Shown piece after piece: positions 59,329 to 64,000 of a stretch of DNA of 64,000 bases. Under the pieces are notes generated by a model. That model had not been told where the DNA came from. It searched no databases and saw nothing but the letters and a program-made list of their open reading frames with translations. Each line of letters opens with the position of its first letter. Within the stretch, counting starts at the first letter, position 1. Origin of the DNA: Petroclostridium xylanilyticum (GTDB lineage Bacteria; Bacillota; Clostridia; SK-Y3); NCBI RefSeq assembly GCF_002252565.1, contig NZ_NPML01000013.1:248001-312000 (forward strand), given 5' to 3'. The position numbers and the translations under genes were made by a program.

Positions 59329-60759
59329 TTAAGCTGATTGTTGTGTTTTAATATAGGCCTGTGACATCTTAATAAGTATCTGCCATCTGGCAGGCATATT
59401 GGGAAGTGCAGATAGTTCTTCCAATACTACTGGAACTTTACCTTCCAATGTTGAGTGTGGCCTTAGAAAATTAAAATAGGCAACAAATAGGGTTAAGAAC
59501 GACACAGAACCATCAAAACTATTGAAACCATTGGTAGGCCTGTAATCACGTTTGAAGGTGCGGTTGAGTCTCTCAATAATTTGTTTGAGAGGGCGGTATT
59601 CCTCAGAGACAGGATCATCATTAGAAAGGCCGATAACCTGCTTGATATCAAAGTGAATACCGTATTGGGCGAAGTAATGCTGAGCTAGTATATAGATGGG
59701 GTTACCATCAAAGATTAGAGTAAGATCATCAGGTATGTTTTCAAATTTGGATAGGGTATCGTCCAATGCCTTGATAGCAGTAACAGTATCTCGATTAGGA
59801 GATACCGGATAAGAGAGAATAATCTTTTTTACCGCATCAAAGATGAAGAACACATAATGCCATTTACCATTAACCTTGATATACGTCTCGTCGCCACAGA
59901 TGGAGCCAGACGGGCTATACTTGTAGTTGTCGATAAAAGGCTTAATATTACGGGCAACAGCATCTGCGTAGTTTAGTACCGATTGGTGGGAAACACTTAC
60001 ACCATGGACTTCACGCATCAATGCAGCAGTCTGCCTTGAAGACATACCGAAGTTTACGTAGTAGGTAAGGATAAGACCAAGAATGTGAGGAGAAACAGAT
60101 AATCTTGATAAATTCACAGTATTGGGCTGCGAGGCTTTCTTTGCAAGAGGTTCAAAATCAATATTAAACTCTCTATAGATGTAGTGCAGCTTAAAGTCAT
60201 GGGGATTAGCTTCATAACGTAGCTTTTCTTCAGCAGACATTGAGTTAAGTTTGTTAAGGTAATATGGACATTTAGGATTCTTACACTTATGGATATTAAA
60301 GTCCTTACGCTGCTTTTGTTGAGTAAGAACCTTACCACAGTGAGGGCAGCAGAATAAAAGGTTTTTGAGATAGTAGTTCTTCTTATTGAAGGTACACTCA
60401 CAAACCTTGCATAAATACTGACCTCTGCCACCTGTATTATCGTACAGGTAATCATGAGGGGCATTACATCTGGGGCAGGTTATAGTTTCAGGGACAGTAG
60501 AAGGTTTCCTTCTCTTCACTGGGGTAATGAGTTTGCCAGTAGCTTTAAGCTGATCAGCAATAAGCTTTTTGTAATCAAGTTTCTCAAGGGTTTTAATAAT
60601 AGGCATTTCATCTACCACAAGCTTACGGTAGGGTTTTTTAACAGGCTCATCGTAATACTTGCGGGGAGAGTGTTTGCCAAGAACGCAACACATAAGATAT
60701 ATAATAATTTGATATTGTAATTGAATGTATAGTAGTAAAACTGATATAATGTTGTTCAA
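59329..60759 (-). CDS. DDE transposase with N-terminal zinc ribbons
   Basis: A 476-residue transposase. Two cysteine clusters (CPRCNAPH...CKVC and CCPHCGK...CKNPKCPYY) form zinc ribbons before an rve-type DDE core: Asp290 in CGDETYIKV, Asp351 in LIFDGNPIY, Glu396 in LKQIIERLNRTFKRDYRP. The core recalls the IS6/IS240 group but Asp-to-Glu spacing is 44 rather than 34, so I assign only the broader class. The frame is intact. The true start could be a Met about 22 codons in. No programmed frameshift is needed. Confidence 0.9.
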   Translation of the reverse strand: MNNIISVLLLYIQLQYQIIIYLMCCVLGKHSPRKYYDEPVKKPYRKLVVDEMPIIKTLEKLDYKKLIADQLKATGKLITPVKRRKPSTVPETITCPRCNAPHDYLYDNTGGRGQYLCKVCECTFNKKNYYLKNLLFCCPHCGKVLTQQKQRKDFNIHKCKNPKCPYYLNKLNSMSAEEKLRYEANPHDFKLHYIYREFNIDFEPLAKKASQPNTVNLSRLSVSPHILGLILTYYVNFGMSSRQTAALMREVHGVSVSHQSVLNYADAVARNIKPFIDNYKYSPSGSICGDETYIKVNGKWHYVFFIFDAVKKIILSYPVSPNRDTVTAIKALDDTLSKFENIPDDLTLIFDGNPIYILAQHYFAQYGIHFDIKQVIGLSNDDPVSEEYRPLKQIIERLNRTFKRDYRPTNGFNSFDGSVSFLTLFVAYFNFLRPHSTLEGKVPVVLEELSALPNMPARWQILIKMSQAYIKTQQSA

Positions 60760-60809
60760 AGGTACTTATCTCCTTTCTGGGGTGTTAGTCTTCACAACAA
60801 CATTATACC
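60746..60809. repeat. Inverted repeat in the transposase leader
   Basis: TATAATGTTGTT (60746 region) and AACAACATTATA (about 60797-60808) face each other, and AAAGGTACTT with AAGTACCTTT repeat the pattern slightly further out. It covers the transposase start region and could be an operator or a site masking translation. Confidence 0.5.
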
Positions 60810-60963
60810 AGATAAAAGGGGGAAAGTACCTTTCTCTTTTCAAATCTATACATTCTCAATTTCCAATTTTATAGGGGTAAGATAAATTTTAAATAAAAGT
60901 CAATAAAATCAAAGGGTACAGGTCAAAAGTTGATAAAATTTTTGACACTACCTTATATTTTTA

Positions 60964-61086
60964 GACCAGCTAATTGTTGTCAATAGTTTTTTAAAAAATT
61001 TTTTAGAAAGACTTCAAAGCAATGGACATTAAAAAAAGGCATGACAACAAAACCACCTACTATTAGTAAACATAAAATAGCTGGTC
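60964..61086. repeat. Inverted sequence pair beside the IS110 element
   Basis: GACCAGCTA (60964-60972) and TAGCTGGTC (61078-61086) are perfect complements, and so are GTTGTCA (60976-60982) and TGACAAC (61042-61048), nested inside. The remaining 160-base gap between the two transposase genes is A/T-rich. It may be a subterminal part of the IS110 right end or an older small element. Confidence 0.45.
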
Positions 61087-61124
61087 GGCTGGACATTGAA
61101 AACTAAACATTGAGCATGTACGTA

Positions 61125-62414
61125 TTAAGCTGCCGAATTCTTTGCTACAAGCATTTTTGCATGTTCCTCGGGCTTTCTTAAAACAAACGGCTTTCTGTCT
61201 CTTAAAACAGCAAAGATGATTGTAACCAGTTTATGCATTACAGCACCCAGAGCCACCTTTTTAGGCTTGCTAAGGCACTTTTTGCGGTAGAATTCATACA
61301 ATATCGGATTATGCTCCTGGCCATTGCGTTTCTTACGTACATTTGCCAGGGCGGTTGTGAAAACTACCCTTCTAAGCAGCCTCGGACCCCGTTTGGACAT
61401 TTTGTTTTCAGTGCCTTCAAATTGGCCTGATTGTGTAACTGACGGGTCTATACCGAAGTAAGCAACCAATTTGTCTGGCTTGGGGAAAGCACTAAAATCT
61501 CCGATTTCAGCCACTATAGTAGCTGCAGTCAGAAGTCCGATTCCGGGGATTGAGCACAGTAGTTCGATAGTCAGAGATAGAACCGGCATGTCCTTTGAGG
61601 CATCCTTGTCCAAGAGCTCGTGAATAGCCTCAACTGCCTCATCCAGAGATTGCATCAAGGTTTTAATCATTGCGATGTTGGCTTTAAGCATTGCAACATT
61701 GGCAATGGAATTAATGCTCAAGGGGTTGAAATTGCTAGCCTTGGAACAAAGCGATTCATATTTACGTGTAGCCCATTTAATGTTTTTCCTGGCGGTCTTC
61801 TGTATAAGAGAAATCAGTTCCTGTCTATCGGCTTTGAGGATATCCTCAGGTGTGGGATACTTCTCAAGAATCGCCAGTGCAGTACAGGAAGAAATATCCT
61901 TGAAGACATCGGTAAAGCTTAAGAAAAGTTGATCAACAATACCCAAGAGCCTGTTCTTATAGGCAGTAAGCTGGTCAGAAAGCTTGTAGTAGTGGCGGCA
62001 AAGACTTCTTAGGCAATCGACATCTTCATGAGGAATATTAGTGGTTTTAAGCTGTTCGAAACGATACAGTAAAGCAATTTTTCTGGCATCCACCTTATCA
62101 TTTTTTACTTTCCTAACCCTGATATTTTTGATAGAATCAGATTGGATGGGGTTTATGACGCAAACCTCATATCCATTCTTATTAAGGGCTTGGAAAAGGA
62201 TTTTGTGGTAATGGCCGGTGGATTCCATGACGACGACAGGCTTTGCTGCAAACTCCTTTTCCGCTTTTCTAAGGAGTTCGAAAGCTCTGTCAAAGTTGGA
62301 ATATGCGTCATGGTTAATCCTAATGCGGGCATAGACTTGGTTGGAAGGCGAGAGAATCGCCATCTCTGAAAATCTCTTACCAACATCGATCCCGGCAACA
62401 GGTACTTGATTCAT
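61125..62414 (-). CDS. IS110-family DEDD transposase
   Basis: A 429-residue enzyme. N-terminal RuvC-like DEDD domain with Asp10 in AGIDVGKRF, Glu64 in VVMESTGHYH and Asp106/Asp109 in KNDKVDARKIA; C-terminal Tnp_20 domain with CSIPGIGLLTAATIV and the catalytic Ser of SVTQSGQFEG around residue 328, then SKRGPRLLRRVVFTTA. Intact. GAAGGAGG precedes the ATG. Members of the IS110 group use a bridge RNA transcribed from the leader to choose target and donor. Confidence 0.94.
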   Translation of the reverse strand: MNQVPVAGIDVGKRFSEMAILSPSNQVYARIRINHDAYSNFDRAFELLRKAEKEFAAKPVVVMESTGHYHKILFQALNKNGYEVCVINPIQSDSIKNIRVRKVKNDKVDARKIALLYRFEQLKTTNIPHEDVDCLRSLCRHYYKLSDQLTAYKNRLLGIVDQLFLSFTDVFKDISSCTALAILEKYPTPEDILKADRQELISLIQKTARKNIKWATRKYESLCSKASNFNPLSINSIANVAMLKANIAMIKTLMQSLDEAVEAIHELLDKDASKDMPVLSLTIELLCSIPGIGLLTAATIVAEIGDFSAFPKPDKLVAYFGIDPSVTQSGQFEGTENKMSKRGPRLLRRVVFTTALANVRKKRNGQEHNPILYEFYRKKCLSKPKKVALGAVMHKLVTIIFAVLRDRKPFVLRKPEEHAKMLVAKNSAA

Positions 62415-62760
62415 AAAAAGCCTCCTTCATTGTAATAATTTTGGACTTGTGGAGCATCCATTCCTTCTCCAGTAAGTATGCAACCTAGCATGTGACACGA
62501 GGAACCAGCTAAAAAGCCGGCCTCAACCAGCCAAATCATGTAAACTTACCGGAATGGATAGATAGTCTAAACTACGGGTAGTCGTCTCCTAAAGGAGCCG
62601 TCCCAGGAGGTGGTACATCAACCCTCCGCGTCCGAAAGCTATTATACATGATTGTCAAGGTACAGGCCAGCCAGAAACTGGTACATGGCTAAGGTGGGAA
62701 GCCAGTGAAGTGAAGATGATGGCGGGCGCCGCCTTCCCCCTGGGGGAAGGCATATATGAT
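62415..62760 (-). ncRNA. Candidate IS110 bridge RNA region
   Basis: The non-coding leader between the transposase start and the presumed element end is GC-rich and paired. ATCCATTCC (about 62457-62465) faces GGAATGGAT (about 62550-62559), enclosing GTAAGT/ACTTAC; further hairpins are CTCCT-AA-AGGAG (62586-62597) and GCCTTCCCC-CT-GGGGAAGGC (62731-62750). This is where the bridge RNA of IS621-type elements lies, but the guide loops were not identified. Bases 62761-62879 hold only the leader of the next gene. Confidence 0.45.
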
Positions 62761-62879
62761 GATATGCTTGATGTTTAGAAAGTGACTAACAATATTATGT
62801 AGACTATTAAAAACTGGTAATTACAGTAGCTGTTTGGCTACTGATTGATTACAACTATATTGTACTAGGAGGTCTGTTT

Positions 62880-64000
62880 ATGAAAAAATTTATTCTATGT
62901 TTTTCTCTATGTTTACTTGTCCTATTTTTTGCTGCACCCTTTAGTTATGCAGCGGATGACATCCTTGAAAGTCCAAATGTAAAGATAATTATTGATGGAA
63001 AAACCGATACATATACAGATGTCCCTATTATACTAAATGGTAGGACATTATTGCCTCTGAGGGCTGTCTTAACCAATCTCGGTGTTCAAAATGATGACCA
63101 GCATATTATATGGAATGGTTCTGAACAAAGTGTAACCATCTATAAGAATTCTGCAAAAATATATCTGAAAGTGAACAGTAAAGAGGCATATGTTAATGAT
63201 GCTCCAGTAATCCTGGATGTCTCCCCTATCCTTTACAAGGGTAGGACCTATATTCCTGCAAGATTCGTTGCCCAGAGCCTTGGTAAAAAGGTTGTTTGGG
63301 ACGGTTCCCTAAATGCAGTATTAATCAGGGATGAGAGTGAGTTTAATAAAATAAAGGAAATCCTTGATAAATCGGATGCTGCTATGAATTCACTAAAAAA
63401 AGCCAAGTTTAATATGGATATGAACATGTCAATGGCTCAAACAGGATTCAATATGAATTTTGATATTGGCATGAGAGGCGAAGTAGATAAGACAAAGAAA
63501 GTAATGTACCTCTCCATGAATATGCCTTTCTTTGGCCAGGACAAAAATATAGAATCATACTTCAGCGATAACATGCAATATACAATGAACCCCTTGACCG
63601 GTGAGTGGGAGGCTGAAACACTTCCCCCGGAAGAATATGAAGAATTGTTCAACGAAAATGACAATACATCAGTTCTAGATGTCAATGATGCCCTTTGTGC
63701 CGGTCTACTCATAGCAAATGGGGCAAATACTGATGAAATCCTGTTAAAAGGTAATGTCTATATGGATGAAATCCTTAATAAAGCTAATAAGGACAAAAAT
63801 ATATCTGAATATAAGATAGTCCAATCCTATATTGAAATCTCTATTAATAAAAATACCTACCTGGTAAACAAATTATACATGGATATGAATGGAACAATGG
63901 TTGCTGAAAATGCAGAACTGCAATTTTCAGCAAAGGTTACCTGCACCTACAGTGATTTAAACGGAGATTTTGAGATAATACTTCCTGATTTTGATGGAAT
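62880..64000 (+). CDS. Secreted copper-amine-oxidase-type stalk domain protein (partial)
   Basis: The only clear plus-strand gene; it runs off the window end, with 373 codons visible. AGGAGG precedes the ATG at 62880-62882. Residues 1-25 are a signal peptide (KKFILCFSLCLLVLFFAAP, in part, ending near SYAA). Residues 35-140 hold two stalk repeats: VPIILNGRTLLPLRAVLTNL and SPILYKGRTYIPARFVAQSL with WDG motifs after each. The rest (from about residue 165) is a beta-rich region with many Met and Asn, resembling LppX-like lipoprotein folds (MNMSMAQTGFNMNFDIGM). Such proteins are surface or cell-wall attached in clostridia; a function is not known to me. Confidence 0.88.
   Translation, partial: MKKFILCFSLCLLVLFFAAPFSYAADDILESPNVKIIIDGKTDTYTDVPIILNGRTLLPLRAVLTNLGVQNDDQHIIWNGSEQSVTIYKNSAKIYLKVNSKEAYVNDAPVILDVSPILYKGRTYIPARFVAQSLGKKVVWDGSLNAVLIRDESEFNKIKEILDKSDAAMNSLKKAKFNMDMNMSMAQTGFNMNFDIGMRGEVDKTKKVMYLSMNMPFFGQDKNIESYFSDNMQYTMNPLTGEWEAETLPPEEYEELFNENDNTSVLDVNDALCAGLLIANGANTDEILLKGNVYMDEILNKANKDKNISEYKIVQSYIEISINKNTYLVNKLYMDMNGTMVAENAELQFSAKVTCTYSDLNGDFEIILPDFDG

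Larger units (their letters stand above)
58983..60952 (-). mobile_element. Complete insertion sequence with DDE transposase
   Basis: 1970-bp element. Terminal inverted repeats GGTAGTGTCAAAA (58983-58995) and TTTTGACACTACC (60940-60952) match perfectly over 13 bp, and the 8-bp direct repeat TTATATTT flanks both sides (58975-58982 and 60953-60960), so the borders are exact and the insertion is probably recent. It carries one transposase gene, a long hairpin on its 3' side (59134-59278) and an inverted repeat in the transposase leader. Confidence 0.95.
61080..62760 (-). mobile_element. IS110-family element (borders approximate)
   Basis: One DEDD transposase gene with a long, GC-rich untranslated leader and a short 3' end, as in the IS110 group. 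Elements of this family have no inverted repeats or target duplication, so the ends cannot be fixed by eye; 61080 and 62760 are estimates from composition and hairpins. Confidence 0.6.

Noticed and set aside
62580-62750. A riboswitch (cobalamin-like) controlling the plus-strand stalk protein
   Set aside because: Pieces such as GGGAAGCCAGTG vaguely recall a B12 aptamer, but the conserved order is not there and the region is better explained as the IS110 leader.
62731-62752. The GCCTTCCCC/GGGGAAGGC hairpin as a terminator
   Set aside because: No T-run on either side; it fits an IS110 subterminal or bridge-RNA hairpin better.

Overview
The window looks like the chromosome of a motile, spore-forming, low-GC Gram-positive anaerobe of the class Clostridia. 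It has an alpha/beta small acid-soluble spore protein, an S-box (SAM-I) riboswitch before metK, strong GGAGG-type ribosome binding sites, and a flagellar late-gene cluster in nearly the same order as in Bacillus subtilis (comFC-yvyF-flgM-flgN-flgK-flgL-yviE-fliW-csrA-hag-flaG-fliD-fliS). Every gene with a clear function is on the minus strand, so transcription runs from high to low coordinates; the only plus-strand gene is the partial one at the right edge. The species cannot be named from the sequence alone.

Layout from left to right. 0.1-1.5 kb: sasP and galT. 1.8-5.1 kb: the fliD-fliS operon behind a sigma-28 type promoter. 5.2-6.6 kb: a short unknown ORF, a HEPN/MNT toxin-antitoxin pair and a tnpB scrap. 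6.6-33.7 kb: a glycosylation island placed between flaG and fliD. It holds pseudaminic-acid-type genes (pseC, pseG, pseF, pseI and a pseB-like dehydratase), what appears to be a full WbpA-B-E-D-I set for UDP-2,3-diacetamido-mannuronic acid, six glycosyltransferases, a methyltransferase, an ATP-grasp enzyme and two Maf (DUF115) flagellin glycosyltransferases. 33.7-42.5 kb: flaG, fliC, csrA, fliW, a DUF6470 gene, flgL, two flgK genes, flgN, flgM and yvyF. 42.5-47.4 kb: comFC, recD2 and an IS607-type element with an intact tnpB but an internally deleted tnpA. 47.7-53.6 kb: metK with its riboswitch, a small exporter, and phoU-phoR-phoP. 53.7-58.7 kb: gtrA, a dolichol-phosphate-mannose-synthase-like GT2, a large PMT-type mannosyltransferase carrying an inserted repeat, and a sugar isomerase. 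59-62.8 kb: a complete DDE insertion sequence with target duplication, then an IS110-type element. 62.9 kb to the end: a secreted stalk-domain protein.

Working together: FlgM restrains sigma-28. Sigma-28 promoters are readable before flgM, fliC and fliD. FliW and CsrA control flagellin translation through a GGA-rich leader. Flagellin is then probably decorated in the cytoplasm by the Maf enzymes and the sugar island before export with its chaperone FliS. No flippase, polymerase or lipid-carrier initiating transferase is present in the island, which favours flagellin over capsule as the acceptor.

The most unusual signals are: (1) at least eleven loci of heptanucleotide tandem repeats of different sequences, reminiscent of cyanobacterial STRR repeats, one of them inside an in-frame 114-bp insertion flanked by a 9-bp duplication in the PMT gene; (2) a long hairpin at the 3' side of the DDE element whose arm differences are all G-U compatible on the transposase-sense strand; (3) a Rossmann-like module that occurs four times in the island, twice on membrane anchors and twice on GT2 enzymes; (4) an IS607 element with no catalytic serine but an intact TnpB, whose putative guide would lie in recD2; (5) a structured leader that could be an IS110 bridge RNA.
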